A DNA stretch of 64,000 nucleotides from UBA7662 sp943369355. GTDB taxonomy: Bacteria; Bacteroidota; Bacteroidia; UBA7662. The notes below the pieces were generated by a model. The model made no database searches. It saw only the letters and a list, made by a program, of their open reading frames with translations, and was not told where the DNA came from. Positions 43,027 to 52,237 of the stretch are shown one piece after another. The position numbers and the translations under genes were made by a program. Position 1 is the stretch's first letter. Each line of letters begins with the position of its first letter. Location of the stretch: assembly GCA_943369355.1 (NCBI GenBank), contig CALRMX020000005.1, positions 62,001-126,000 of the forward strand. The letters are read 5' to 3'.

Positions 43027-45747
43027 TTAAAGTGTAAATGCTTTATTGATGATGTCTTGCTGCTCTCGCTCGTGCACTTTGGCATAACCTGTTGCTGGTG
43101 AAGCACTGCTCTTCCGGCTAATGAGCTCCAGGTGATGATTGAGGTCGTAACGTAGCATATAGGTCCAATAACCCATGTTTTTAGGCTCTTCTTGTACCCA
43201 ATAAAACTCTGCTTTGGCGTACTTATCGTAAATAGCTTGCAGCTGCCCTTCGGCCATCGGATAAAGTTGCTCTATACGGACCACGGCAATGTCTTTTCGC
43301 TTTTCCTGTTGTTGACGGGCAAGCAAATCGTAGTAAATTTTACCGGTACACAACAGCACCCGTTTTACCTTCTTAAGATCAACAAAACTGTCGTCGATGA
43401 TTTCGTGAAATTTACTGTCGGTAAGTTCGCTAACGCTTGAAATACACTGCGGGTGACGTAGCAAGGCTTTCGGCGACATCACGATAAGCGGCTTACGGAA
43501 GTCCCAGCACTGCTGGCGACGTAAGAGGTGAAAAAAGTTGGCTGGCGTAGTGACGTTGGCCACCACCATATTCAATTCGGCTGCCAGCTGAAGAAAGCGT
43601 TCAGGTCGAGCGTTGGAGTGCTCAGGGCCCTGACCTTCGTAGCCATGCGGCAACAGCATCACGATACCGTTGCTTTTGCGCCATTTCGATTCACCCGAAG
43701 AGATGAACTGATCGATAATGGTTTGTGCACCGTTCGCAAAATCGCCAAACTGTGCTTCCCAAATCGTGAGCACATTGGGAGATGCCATTGAATAGCCATA
43801 TTCAAATCCAAGTACCGCATATTCACTCAAGAGCGAGTTGTAGATACTGAAGCGCCCTTGCTTTTCGCGTATGTTGTTGAGGTTGATGTATACTTCATTC
43901 GTGTTTTCATCGCGTACTGCGGCATGACGGTGCGAAAAAGTACCGCGCATAACATCCTGACCTGTAATGCGAACTTTGCGTCCTTCGGTAAGCATGGTCC
44001 CGTAGGCCAACAATTCGCCCATCGACCAGTTAATGGTACCCGAAGCAAAAAGTTCTGCGCGTTCTTCGAGTACCTTTTGCACTTTTTTGATCGGCTTGAA
44101 ACCTTCGGGTACAGTGGTAAGCGCCTGAATCACTTCATCCAAGGCCTTTTTTGTCACCTTAGTTTCGGGCGATTGCTCAAAATCTTCGTAATTCGCTTTG
44201 CGCATGTTTTCCCACTCTTTGTCGAGGGCATGCGGCTTATACGGCACGGCATTCTGTTTTACCAAGTTGAGGCGGTCTTGCAGCAGATTTTTGAAATCTT
44301 CTTCCATTTGATGCGCCAACTTTTCGTCGATATCGCCGCGGGCAATGAGCATTTTCTGGTATACCTCCCTTGGGTTCGGATGCTTTTCGATAAGTCCGTA
44401 CAGTTGAGGTTGCGTAAACTTAGGTTCGTCGGATTCGTTGTGGCCATGGCGGCGGTAGCAGAGCATATCCACGAATACATCGAGATGAAACTGCTGCCTA
44501 AAAGCGATGGCAAACTCTACGGCAAAAGTCACTGCCTCGGCATCGTCGCCATTCACATGGAGCACTGGCACATCGATGGCTTTGGCCACGGCGGTGCAAT
44601 AGTCGGAGCTCCGAGCGTCGTCGAAATCGGTGGTGAAGCCTATTTGGTTGTTGATCACAAAATGCAACGAGCCTCCCGTGTGGAAGCCTTTTAGCTGTGA
44701 CATTTGGGCCACTTCGGTCACCACACCTTGTCCCGCAAGTGCAGCATCACCGTGGATAAGCACCGGAAGGATGCGATTGTAATCTTTATTATATAGTAAA
44801 TCGGCCTTGGCGCGTACAAACCCTTCAAGAACGGGGTCAACTGCTTCGAGGTGTGAAGGATTGGGCACCAAGTCGAGCGCTACCTTCTTTCCAGCAAGGG
44901 TATCAACCTGAGAGCTAAAACCGAGGTGATATTTCACGTCGCCGTCGCCGAAGCTCAGATCGGGGTTTACATTGCCTTCAAATTCGTTGAAGATATACTC
45001 GTACGTTTTTCCAAGAATGTTGGCGAGTACATTTAATCGGCCTCTGTGCGCCATGCCAATGGCAACGGCATCGATGCCAAGCTCCGCCCCTTTTTGAATT
45101 ACTGCATCGAGTGCAGGGATGGTATTTTCGCCGCCTTCGAGCGAGAAGCGCTTTTGGCCGACATATTTTTTATGCAAAAAGCTCTCAAAAGCGACGGCTT
45201 CGTTGAGCTTGTTTAAGATGCGCTTCTTCTTCTCGACAGTGAAATCGTAATGATGTGCTTCTTTTTCAAATTTCGATTTGCACCAATCGCGCATCTCGGT
45301 ATTGCGGATGTGCATATACTCTATGCCGATAGAACGGCAATAAATCGACTTGAGGCGATCGACAATTTCCCGTAGTGTGCCGTTGGGTAAACCGATGAGC
45401 GAACCGCTAGCAAAGCGAGTGTCTAAATCAGCATCGCTGAGTTCGTGAAATCGAAGTTCGAGGCCCGGCTGACGATCTTTTCGGGGACGAATCGGGTTGG
45501 TGGTAGACAGCAAATGACCCCGTGAGCGATAGGCATGGATGAGATGAACCACATGAATTTCTTTTTGCATGTGTTCATTGCTAACATCCCCGCCCGAAGC
45601 TGACCCGCCATGTATTTGAGCAAACTCAAATCCTTCGAAAAACTTCCGCCAACCTGTATCGAGCTGATCGGGATTTTCGCGGTAGAGCTGATAATATTGG
45701 TCGATTACAACCGGATCGGCATTCGAGAGATAGGAAAATTTATCCAT
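43027..45747 (-). CDS. sucA: 2-oxoglutarate dehydrogenase E1
   Basis: From the ATG at 45747 the protein has 906 residues and begins MDKFSYLSNADPVVIDQYY, the usual SucA N-terminus; an earlier in-frame start at 45783 lies upstream of the -7 box. Thiamine-pyrophosphate motifs are GDGDVKYHLGFS and GDAALAGQGVV with NNQIGFTTD, and the C-terminal transketolase-like half has GEWAQFGDFANGAQ-type sequence and HGYEGQGPEHSNARPERFL. It decarboxylates 2-oxoglutarate and succinylates SucB. It is first of a two-gene operon with sucB, while the E3 gene lies elsewhere at 36715. Confidence 0.95.
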   Translation of the reverse strand: MDKFSYLSNADPVVIDQYYQLYRENPDQLDTGWRKFFEGFEFAQIHGGSASGGDVSNEHMQKEIHVVHLIHAYRSRGHLLSTTNPIRPRKDRQPGLELRFHELSDADLDTRFASGSLIGLPNGTLREIVDRLKSIYCRSIGIEYMHIRNTEMRDWCKSKFEKEAHHYDFTVEKKKRILNKLNEAVAFESFLHKKYVGQKRFSLEGGENTIPALDAVIQKGAELGIDAVAIGMAHRGRLNVLANILGKTYEYIFNEFEGNVNPDLSFGDGDVKYHLGFSSQVDTLAGKKVALDLVPNPSHLEAVDPVLEGFVRAKADLLYNKDYNRILPVLIHGDAALAGQGVVTEVAQMSQLKGFHTGGSLHFVINNQIGFTTDFDDARSSDYCTAVAKAIDVPVLHVNGDDAEAVTFAVEFAIAFRQQFHLDVFVDMLCYRRHGHNESDEPKFTQPQLYGLIEKHPNPREVYQKMLIARGDIDEKLAHQMEEDFKNLLQDRLNLVKQNAVPYKPHALDKEWENMRKANYEDFEQSPETKVTKKALDEVIQALTTVPEGFKPIKKVQKVLEERAELFASGTINWSMGELLAYGTMLTEGRKVRITGQDVMRGTFSHRHAAVRDENTNEVYINLNNIREKQGRFSIYNSLLSEYAVLGFEYGYSMASPNVLTIWEAQFGDFANGAQTIIDQFISSGESKWRKSNGIVMLLPHGYEGQGPEHSNARPERFLQLAAELNMVVANVTTPANFFHLLRRQQCWDFRKPLIVMSPKALLRHPQCISSVSELTDSKFHEIIDDSFVDLKKVKRVLLCTGKIYYDLLARQQQEKRKDIAVVRIEQLYPMAEGQLQAIYDKYAKAEFYWVQEEPKNMGYWTYMLRYDLNHHLELISRKSSASPATGYAKVHEREQQDIINKAFTL

Positions 45748-45767
45748 CAGATCAGCATTTGGTGGTG

Positions 45768-45775
45768 CAAAGGTA
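45768..45775 (-). promoter_or_regulatory. Bacteroidota-type -7 box before sucA
   Basis: TACCTTTG on the minus strand matches TAnnTTTG exactly and lies 20 bp before the preferred ATG at 45747. It sits downstream of the alternative start at 45783 and so supports the later one. A -33 TTTG is not evident. Confidence 0.6.
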
Positions 45776-45902
45776 AGAAGCAACTCCTGTAATTTACCTG
45801 TTTGCTACCATCAAAAGCACAGTTTCAGCGAATTTGGTAAAGATTTATGTTGCATCTGCAACATAATGCGTTTTTCCGTAAGATTTGAGCCGATTCTACG
45901 GC

Positions 45903-47051
45903 TCACACTTGTTTCTGTAAAAAGCGCGCAAAAAACTTCCATCGAAAAGCTAACCTACCTACAAAATGAACGAGCCAGTATTTGTCGTCTACCCATTTTA
46001 CGATTTGGGCTTTTCTATGCATTTGCTTCCACCATTTTTGATGAACCCTCTCGGTATATTCTGCCAAGCTGCTAGCTGAAAAATCTTGGGCAATCAACGC
46101 CTTAACGGCCGTTTGAGCAGCCATTTGTCCGCTCCCAATAGCCAATTCAATGCCCTCGCCATTCGATGGGTCGATTAAACTTGCCGCATCACCAGTAAGC
46201 ATAAAACCATCACCGTGGATGGTGAATTTTTTTGAGAAAAAAGGCAAACCAAAACCCGAAAGCGATCCCTGCATAGTGGCGTTACCAAGTTTCGACTTCA
46301 ATACCGGGTTTTCTTCGATAAAACGATGAAACAATGCTTTCAAATCCACTTTATGTGCGGTAATATGCCGACTATGCATGCCCACACCCACATTGGCCGT
46401 GGTATCGCTCAGCGGAAATAGCCAAAAGTAGCCAGGCACAACCGCTTTGTGCACATACACCTCGTTGATAGCGGCTTGTATGTTTTGTACGCCGGTAAAA
46501 TAGGCCCTAACCGATCCGCCGTAATGTTCCCTATCGATTTGAAAACCCGCTAACTGCCGAGCTACCACCGAATGCGCCCCGTCGGCTCCTATCACCAATT
46601 TTGCGCGATAGTTTTTGCCTTTTTGTGTACTAATAAGCATAAGCTCTTCGCTGCGAGATATGGTCTTTACCCCATCACCTGGAAAAAAATCAAGTTTTTG
46701 GGTGGCCAGGGCTTCTTCAAGTAAGAGATTATCGAAATGCTCCCGTTTGATGGTAAAGCTGGGCATGGTCCAATGAAACAAAAGTGGCTCAAAGTGGCCC
46801 AGATAAAGATGCGTTGATTTATTCACCGCCTTCTCTGAAAAAGTCAATACCCGTTCGTAAGCCAAAGGGCTAATTTCTTTCAAAGAGCGTATGCCTTTGC
46901 CCGCAACAAAATCGCCACAGATTTTATCGCGAGGAAAAGTTGATTTGTCGAGCAGCGCTACGCTAAAGTTGTGTTTCGCCAATTCCAAAGCCGCACAAGA
47001 ACCTGCTGGACCAGCACCAACAATCACAACATCATACACAAACTCCGACAT
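45903..47051 (-). CDS. Geranylgeranyl-reductase-family FAD-dependent oxidoreductase
   Basis: From the ATG at 47051 the protein has 382 residues; the frame is open to 47117 but the extra 22 residues are not family-like. It starts with a FAD-binding motif VVIVGAGPAGSCAALELA, followed by STFPRDKICGDFVAGKG, VIGADGAHSVVARQL, YFWLFPLSDTTANVGVGM and the third FAD motif GFMLTGDAASLIDPSNGEGIELAI. This is the digeranylgeranyl-phospholipid/geranylgeranyl reductase subgroup. Such enzymes reduce isoprenoid chains, but in bacteria substrates are often unknown; menaquinone side-chain reduction is one option. It shares a 116-bp divergent gap with the TIGR01777 gene. Confidence 0.82.
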   Translation of the reverse strand: MSEFVYDVVIVGAGPAGSCAALELAKHNFSVALLDKSTFPRDKICGDFVAGKGIRSLKEISPLAYERVLTFSEKAVNKSTHLYLGHFEPLLFHWTMPSFTIKREHFDNLLLEEALATQKLDFFPGDGVKTISRSEELMLISTQKGKNYRAKLVIGADGAHSVVARQLAGFQIDREHYGGSVRAYFTGVQNIQAAINEVYVHKAVVPGYFWLFPLSDTTANVGVGMHSRHITAHKVDLKALFHRFIEENPVLKSKLGNATMQGSLSGFGLPFFSKKFTIHGDGFMLTGDAASLIDPSNGEGIELAIGSGQMAAQTAVKALIAQDFSASSLAEYTERVHQKWWKQMHRKAQIVKWVDDKYWLVHFVGRLAFRWKFFARFLQKQV

Positions 47052-47122
47052 GCCGCGATTATCTTCAAAAGCATCCACAATTCCAAATAAACAAGCCAGC
47101 CAACTAAAACTTAACAATCCAG

Positions 47123-47153
47123 TTGTTCGTGGCCAAACAAGCAGCTAAGTTTG
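47123..47153 (+). promoter_or_regulatory. Bacteroidota-type promoter of the TIGR01777 gene
   Basis: TAAGTTTG at 47146-47153 matches TAnnTTTG exactly, with TTG at 47123-47125 in the -33 position after a 20-bp spacer. The ATG at 47168 follows 14 bp later, which rules out the in-frame upstream start at 47123. Confidence 0.7.
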
Positions 47154-47167
47154 TCGTTTTACCCAGT

Positions 47168-48070
47168 ATGGCGAAAATTCTAATAACAGGTGGTAGTGGC
47201 TTACTCGGACATCGGCTCACACAACTCTTGCTCGAACGTGGCGATCAAGTGGCACATCTAGGCCGAAAGGAAAACCTCCAAAGTGCTGTGCCTTGCTTCC
47301 GTTGGGACCCCAATGCTGGTTACCTCGATGAGGCTGCTTTCGTTGGTGTAGACCACGTTATTCACCTGGCTGGTGCAGGAATAGCTGATGCTCGCTGGTC
47401 CTCTAGCCGCAAAAAGGAATTAATCAATAGCCGTGTGCTTGGAACCCGCTTGCTCGCACAAAGCATCGCCCAACTCGACAACAAACCCAAATCGTGTATT
47501 GCCGCTTCGGCTGTAGGCTACTATGGCGATGTACAAAATCGGCTATGTACCGAAGACGACGCCTCTGGAGACGATTTCTTGGCTGAAATTTGTGTAGCCT
47601 GGGAAAAGGAGAACCAGCAATTGTCGACATTCCTACCCCTGAGCATCGTTCGTATTGGTATTGTGCTGTCGCTTGAGGGAGGTGCCTTACCTAAAATGGC
47701 GTTACCAATACGCTTCTTTGCCGGTAGTGTGCTCGGAAGAGGCACTCAATTTATGAGCTGGATTCACATCGACGATTTATGTCGACTTTTCTTGCATTTG
47801 CTTGATCATCCCGAACATACAGGCATTTATAATGGAGTTGCTCCCATACCCGAACAGCACCATACCGTGATGCGCGCCATTGGTCGCCAACTCAATAGGC
47901 CGGTTTGGTTATGGGTTCCCGGCTTGGTCTTGCGCTTACTCTTGGGCGAAATGGCCAGTACCGTGCTTACCGGTCAACAAGTTTCGAATGACAAAATTTT
48001 ACAGACTGGATTTAAATTCCAGTACGGCAATATCCACAGCGCCCTCAAGAACCTGTTTCGGAAACCGTAG
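47168..48070 (+). CDS. TIGR01777-family NAD-dependent epimerase-like protein
   Basis: From the ATG at 47168 the protein has 300 residues. It has the Rossmann motif ILITGGSGLLGHRLTQLL, the family motif FRWDPNAGYLDEAAF, VIHLAGAGIADARW, SRVLGTRLLAQ and ASAVGYYGD with the catalytic Tyr. The C-terminal VWLWVPGLVLRLLLGEMA is the DUF1731-type region of the family (SulA/YfcH group). These proteins look like nucleotide-sugar epimerases but act on unknown substrates. Its end overlaps the convergent NlpC gene by 26 bp. Confidence 0.88.
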   Translation: MAKILITGGSGLLGHRLTQLLLERGDQVAHLGRKENLQSAVPCFRWDPNAGYLDEAAFVGVDHVIHLAGAGIADARWSSSRKKELINSRVLGTRLLAQSIAQLDNKPKSCIAASAVGYYGDVQNRLCTEDDASGDDFLAEICVAWEKENQQLSTFLPLSIVRIGIVLSLEGGALPKMALPIRFFAGSVLGRGTQFMSWIHIDDLCRLFLHLLDHPEHTGIYNGVAPIPEQHHTVMRAIGRQLNRPVWLWVPGLVLRLLLGEMASTVLTGQQVSNDKILQTGFKFQYGNIHSALKNLFRKP

Positions 48071-48626
48071 AATCGGAAATCGATGGGCTAGGGTGCAGTT
48101 CAGGTAGGCGGCCGGCTTTGTAGTAATAACGCTTGTAGTATGGCTCCTTCAAGTCGTTGATCATCACACCCCCACGGGTAGTAGCATGAATAAACTTGTC
48201 GTTACTCAAATACAAGCCCACATGCGATATGCGCTTTTTGTGGATGCGGAAAAACACCAGATCGCCTTCTTGCAATTCTTCCTTAGCCACCGGGGTTACC
48301 TGCTTGAAAATATCAGCCGAACCTCCATTTAGTACGATACGATGCACCGAATCGTACAACATGCTCACAAATCCACTACAATCAATTCCTTTCCGCGAGC
48401 TACCACCATAGCGATAGGGTGTACCTTTCCAATCTTCGAAAAGCTGCAAATACTGTGGGGTATTGATCATGCCCGGCAAAAGCTGGTACCGCTCTGCCCA
48501 GTCGAATATGAGGGTATCGGAACAAGAAGGATGCACCATTGAGGTGCGCGTACTGTCGCCAGAAGCACTCGCCAGCATGGGAATTGCCGCAGCCAGGATG
48601 GAGATGAATAAGAACAGTCGCTTCAT
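48045..48626 (-). CDS. NlpC/P60-family peptidoglycan endopeptidase, secreted
   Basis: From the ATG at 48626 the protein has 193 residues with a signal peptide (MKRLFLFISILAAAIPMLASA). The catalytic domain holds GTPYRYGGSSRKGIDCSGFV with the nucleophile Cys, EGDLVFFRIHKKRISHVGLYLSN with the catalytic His, and FIHATTRGGV. NlpC/P60 enzymes cut the D-Glu to diamino-acid bond in peptidoglycan stem peptides. An upstream in-frame start at 48647 adds seven residues ahead of the signal and is disfavoured because it would lie upstream of the expected transcription start. The final 20 residues are Ser/Pro-rich. Confidence 0.88.
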   Translation of the reverse strand: MKRLFLFISILAAAIPMLASASGDSTRTSMVHPSCSDTLIFDWAERYQLLPGMINTPQYLQLFEDWKGTPYRYGGSSRKGIDCSGFVSMLYDSVHRIVLNGGSADIFKQVTPVAKEELQEGDLVFFRIHKKRISHVGLYLSNDKFIHATTRGGVMINDLKEPYYKRYYYKAGRLPELHPSPSISDSTVSETGS

Positions 48627-48633
48627 GGAGCTG

Positions 48634-48663
48634 CAAAAGTAAGTCACAGTGCCCTACCGACAA
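48634..48663 (-). promoter_or_regulatory. Bacteroidota-type promoter of the NlpC/P60 gene
   Basis: On the minus strand TACTTTTG (48641-48634) matches TAnnTTTG exactly, with TTG at 48663-48661 at the -33 position after a 19-bp spacer. The ATG lies 7 bp downstream of the -7 box, so the 5' leader would be very short. Confidence 0.6.
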
Positions 48664-48698
48664 GCCGATTTAACGAATTCTTAACGGAATTGGACGAA

Positions 48699-50324
48699 CT
48701 ACCTTGTGAAAACAGGCTTACCGTTTACGACCGTATTTAGCACCTTCGTTTGAAGCAGTTCTTCTCTTTCAGCTTTTAACAAATCTTTATCTAGAACAAC
48801 AAAATCGGCATTTTTGCCCTTTTCAAGACTACCCTTTTCTTTTTCTTCGAACTGCGCATAGGCTGCCCAAATGGTCATCCCCCGAAGTGCTTGCTCACGC
48901 GTGAGTCGTTGCTGAGGCGTAAAGCCACCTTCGGGCCATCCCTTCACGTCTTGCCTGAAAATAGCCGCATAAAATGTCTTAAGCGGATCGATACCTTCTA
49001 CCGGAAAGTCGGTCCCGAGAGCCAGCAATCCCGTTTTCCTTAACAAATCCTGATAGGGATACGCATACCGAATTCGTTCGGAACCGATGCGTTCTTCGGC
49101 CCAATACATATCGCTGGTTGCATGGGTAGGCTGAACCGATGGGATCACCGCCAAAGCGGCAAAACGCTCTTGGTCATTTTCGCGCACCAGTTGTGCATGT
49201 TCGATGCGCCAGCGGTGCTTCCGATCGGTATCAACTACTTGTTCATACCAGTTTAGCACCATGGTATTCGCCGAATCGCCTATGCAATGCGTATTCACCT
49301 GGAAGCCCGCTTGGTACAGTCGTTCCGCCTTTTCCAGAAAATCTGCTTTGGGCGTGAGCAACAATCCCTTATGCGGTCCGTGATCGTGGTATGGCTCATG
49401 CAAGAGCGCGCCGCGAGAACCCAAAGCTCCATCGGCATAAAATTTCACGCCGCGAACATGCACCCGGTCGCTCCGTTGCACGCCCTGTGCGAACAGGTAT
49501 TCAAACTGCGGCGAAGTGGCCGAAATCATGGGATACAAGCCTATTTTGAGCAATCCCTCTTGCTCGAGTTGTTGCATCAATACAATTTGAAGGCAGTCGA
49601 GGCCGGCCTCGGCAACCGTGGTGAGCCCTACTGCGAGGCAACGTTCTTGTGCATCGAGCAACGCCCGCCGCCAGCTAACCTCATCGGGTTTAGGTACCAC
49701 AGCGTCAATAAGGGTGGTGGCATTGTCGATGAGTATGCCATTGGGTTGTTGGTTGGCCAATTGAATTTCTCCTCCTGCAATTCGGGTGTTGGCTGTGATG
49801 CCTGCCAAGCGGAGGGCTTCGCCATTCGCCACGGCAGCATGACCATCGATGCGCGACAGATAAACCGGTCGGTTAGGAAAGCGGGCGTCGAGTTGGCTGC
49901 GTTCGGGTAGGTCGTTGTTCTGCCAGTCGTTTTGGTCCCACCCGCGACCGATGATCCAGCCTTGCGGGTGGATGGCTGCGAAGCTGTCGAGCCGCGCCAA
50001 TACCGCCTCCCAGCTAGTAGTTCCCGTAAGATCTACCTGCTGCAAACCCAGTCCGTAATAACTAAAATGACAATGGGCATCAAAAAAGCCAGGATAGATG
50101 AAGCTCCCTCTGGCATCCCAGCTGCTATCGGCCGAAAATTTTGCCTCCAACTCCTCGCTGGTGCCCATAGCTACAATTTTACCGTCGCGGATGGCCATGG
50201 CCTCGGCAGTTGAAAAGGCCGAATCGACGGTGTAGATGGTAGCATTCAAGACCAACAAATCGACTTGTTCTTTCTTTTGGCAAGCCGTGATGGCTACAAT
50301 CAAAAGCAGTAGCAGTTTTTTCAT
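48699..50324 (-). CDS. YtcJ-like metal-dependent amidohydrolase, lipoprotein
   Basis: From the ATG at 50324 the protein has 541 residues and begins with a lipoprotein signal, MKKLLLLLIVAITACQKK, lipobox TAC. An earlier in-frame ATG at 50363 would mask that signal. The amidohydrolase body has NATIYTVD, the metal-binding FDAHCHFSYYG, GWIIGRGWDQNDW, the EAGLDCL segment, IGDSANTMVLNWYEQ and LGTDFPVEGIDPL with the terminal Asp. This matches the YtcJ/exoenzyme regulatory protein AepA group, hydrolysing amide bonds of unknown substrates. It overlaps the upstream gene by ATGA. Confidence 0.87.
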   Translation of the reverse strand: MKKLLLLLIVAITACQKKEQVDLLVLNATIYTVDSAFSTAEAMAIRDGKIVAMGTSEELEAKFSADSSWDARGSFIYPGFFDAHCHFSYYGLGLQQVDLTGTTSWEAVLARLDSFAAIHPQGWIIGRGWDQNDWQNNDLPERSQLDARFPNRPVYLSRIDGHAAVANGEALRLAGITANTRIAGGEIQLANQQPNGILIDNATTLIDAVVPKPDEVSWRRALLDAQERCLAVGLTTVAEAGLDCLQIVLMQQLEQEGLLKIGLYPMISATSPQFEYLFAQGVQRSDRVHVRGVKFYADGALGSRGALLHEPYHDHGPHKGLLLTPKADFLEKAERLYQAGFQVNTHCIGDSANTMVLNWYEQVVDTDRKHRWRIEHAQLVRENDQERFAALAVIPSVQPTHATSDMYWAEERIGSERIRYAYPYQDLLRKTGLLALGTDFPVEGIDPLKTFYAAIFRQDVKGWPEGGFTPQQRLTREQALRGMTIWAAYAQFEEKEKGSLEKGKNADFVVLDKDLLKAEREELLQTKVLNTVVNGKPVFTR

Positions 50325-51001
50325 GCCTGTAGTTTCAAATATTCGGTTTTCAGCAAGGGACAAATTTTGTAACGTTCCTCACGGGTATCGAGCCAAAGCG
50401 CATCGAGCAGGTGATACAGCTCTACTATCCCCCAGCGCTGTAGCCATTCGAACGGACCAGCCGGGTAGTTGGTGCCCAGCTTCATGCCCAAATCAATGGC
50501 TTCTTTGCTGGCTGTACCTTCTTGAACAGTATAATAAGCTTCGTTGATAATCATGGCAATTACCCTTGGGGTAACCATGCCTACCCGATCGGCTACCAGC
50601 TCGGGCTGTACGCCAAACTGGTTTCGGAGCAATTCGATTACGTGGTTGTTTTGCCCATCTAGGGCGCTCATTTCCCAACGCTCGGCATCCAAACATCCCG
50701 GAAGCGCATTGATGCCTGCAAAACGGGCATGATGGGCCCCTGCCCCAACTCCTGCCAATACGGCAGCCAACTGAACACGCAGACTATGCAAAAGATACAA
50801 CGCATTTGCACCCTTGCTGTAAAATGCGATTCGTTCGGGATGTTGATCGAAATCGAGATCGACCACCAAGGCATAACCATCGGTTTTGTGACCCACAGGG
50901 CTGTCGCTGCGGTGGATTTGCCAGTTGGCCAAAGTAGTGCCCAAGCGTGTTAAAAAAGCATCGGTGCGAGAAGCCTCGCCGATGAGGAGCATTTGCTGCA
51001 T
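50321..51001 (-). CDS. 3-hydroxyacyl-CoA dehydrogenase-related protein with degenerate NAD-binding half
   Basis: The 226-residue protein ends with a recognisable 3-hydroxyacyl-CoA dehydrogenase C-terminal domain: VADRVGMVTPRVIAMIINEAYYTVQEG, EAIDLGMKLGTNYPAGPFEWLQRWG. The N-terminal half is short and lacks the GxGxxG nucleotide motif, reading LLIGEASRTDAF instead, so NAD binding is doubtful. It may act as an accessory or non-catalytic protein. It diverges from ridA across a 33-bp gap and is followed with an ATGA overlap by the amidohydrolase gene. Confidence 0.7.
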   Translation of the reverse strand: MQQMLLIGEASRTDAFLTRLGTTLANWQIHRSDSPVGHKTDGYALVVDLDFDQHPERIAFYSKGANALYLLHSLRVQLAAVLAGVGAGAHHARFAGINALPGCLDAERWEMSALDGQNNHVIELLRNQFGVQPELVADRVGMVTPRVIAMIINEAYYTVQEGTASKEAIDLGMKLGTNYPAGPFEWLQRWGIVELYHLLDALWLDTREERYKICPLLKTEYLKLQA

Positions 51002-51034
51002 AGCCGTATCTTGTGCCGCAAAGATAACCTAAGC

Positions 51035-51415
51035 ATGCAGATCATCGAAACTTCTCAAGCGCCCTTGCCTATTGGCCCTTACAGTCAGGCGGTTATTGCC
51101 AACGGCATGGCTTACCTCAGCGGACAAATAGCCTTACATCCCAAAACCGGTGAGCTGGTGATGGACGATATTGAAACCGAAACGCGCCAGGTGATGGAAA
51201 ATATTGCTGCTTTGCTCACCGCCTGTGGGAGCAGCTGGGAAAAAGTAGTCAAAGCCTCTATTTTCCTGAGCGATATGGGAAATTTTGCTCGGGTGAATGC
51301 GGTTTATGGCAGCTACTTCACCAGCAATTATCCCGCTCGCGAAACCGTTCAGGTGGCTTGTTTACCCAAAAATGTGAACGTCGAAATCTCCATCATCGCG
51401 CTTGTGGGTGCTTGA
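51035..51415 (+). CDS. ridA: RidA-family enamine/imine deaminase
   Basis: From the ATG at 51035 the protein has 126 residues: APLPIGPYSQAVIANGMAYLSGQIALHP, ETRQVMENIAALLTACG, VVKASIFLSDMGNFARVNAVYGSYF, and the family signature PARETVQVACLPKNVNVEISIIALV. The Arg in PARET is the catalytic Arg. RidA hydrolyses reactive enamines such as 2-aminoacrylate released by PLP enzymes. An in-frame upstream start at 50993 gives 14 unconserved residues and overlaps the divergent gene. Confidence 0.93.
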   Translation: MQIIETSQAPLPIGPYSQAVIANGMAYLSGQIALHPKTGELVMDDIETETRQVMENIAALLTACGSSWEKVVKASIFLSDMGNFARVNAVYGSYFTSNYPARETVQVACLPKNVNVEISIIALVGA

Positions 51416-51439
51416 GCGCCCACTCGTACGATTCCGAGT

Positions 51440-52177
51440 TTAGTCGATCAATTCCCCGTCGATGTCGATACGCACCGTTTTACCGTCGAGCTCGGCCTCG
51501 GCTTCGCCGTCTTTAAAACGACCAATGCGCGTAAACCTAACGGGTATCTGAATTTTACCACTTTCGTGCAGGTAACCCACTTTGCCGTTTTTTCGTAGTT
51601 CTACCAAACTGCCATCGAATTGGCCAACATAGTCGTATTCTACTGCCAGTAGCGGCTTACCATTTTCTTCGAAAATGCCGTAACGGCCTTTTTTACCGAG
51701 GCGGTAAAGGCCTTTGCCCATGTCGCCACACTGATCGTAATCGGTAGCTATCACCCACACCAACTCCTGATTGAGCAGGCCATATTTTCCTTTGAGCACA
51801 CAAATGGCTAAGCCGTTGTGAAAGGGACCAATGCTATCGAGCTGCAGCTTACGCTCCCAGCCGCCCTTGCGGTTGATGTAACCAATGGTTGTTCCTTGAA
51901 TGGCAAGTGCTTCGGTGCCGTCAAAACGGTCGATATAATCGAAGCGCACGGGAATAAGTTCGCGCCCTTTGGGATCGATATAGCCTACTTTGTCGTTACG
52001 GTATGCCCGTGCCCAACCGTTTTCCCATTCGTCGATATCGTCGTAAACTGCCGGAATAACCACGCGGCCTTGTTTGTCGCGCGCGCCTTTGAGGCCATTT
52101 TCGGTATAAAACGATGGCAGTTGAGCCGTGGCCACCGCTGACAGTGCCCAGAAAAACAACAGGAGGAAATACTTCAT
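51440..52177 (-). CDS. Secreted WG-repeat protein
   Basis: From the ATG at 52177 the protein has 245 residues with a signal peptide (MKYFLLLFFWALSAVATAQ). The mature chain is built of WG-like beta repeats: GARDKQGRVVIPAVYDDI, VGYIDPKGRELIPVRFDYI, IGYINRKGGW, YGIFEENGKPLLAVEYDYV and VGYLHESGKIQIPVRFTRI. Such repeats form a beta-propeller-like or solenoid fold on secreted proteins of Bacteroidota, with unknown ligands. It stands alone, 24 bp after the convergent ridA. Confidence 0.85.
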   Translation of the reverse strand: MKYFLLLFFWALSAVATAQLPSFYTENGLKGARDKQGRVVIPAVYDDIDEWENGWARAYRNDKVGYIDPKGRELIPVRFDYIDRFDGTEALAIQGTTIGYINRKGGWERKLQLDSIGPFHNGLAICVLKGKYGLLNQELVWVIATDYDQCGDMGKGLYRLGKKGRYGIFEENGKPLLAVEYDYVGQFDGSLVELRKNGKVGYLHESGKIQIPVRFTRIGRFKDGEAEAELDGKTVRIDIDGELID

Positions 52178-52194
52178 GCTACAAGATACTAAAA

Positions 52195-52219
52195 TAAAAA
52201 AGCCCCGCATGACGGGGCT
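52195..52219 (-). terminator. Rho-independent terminator after the DUF3332 gene
   Basis: AGCCCCG and CGGGGCT form a 7-bp stem with a 5-nt loop (52201-52219). On the minus strand it is followed by a run of six U. It lies 18 bp after the stop of the DUF3332 gene. Confidence 0.88.
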
Positions 52220-52237
52220 CTGTTCAGAAAAATTGGT

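Noticed and set aside
43858..44694. Open frame of 278 residues on the plus strand inside sucA
   Set aside because: It is antisense to a strongly conserved E1 gene, has no domain-like motif and no promoter or ribosome site. It follows from the codon use of sucA.
49287..49910. Open frame of 207 residues on the plus strand inside the amidohydrolase gene
   Set aside because: It is a shadow of the conserved minus-strand gene and its product looks like no known protein.
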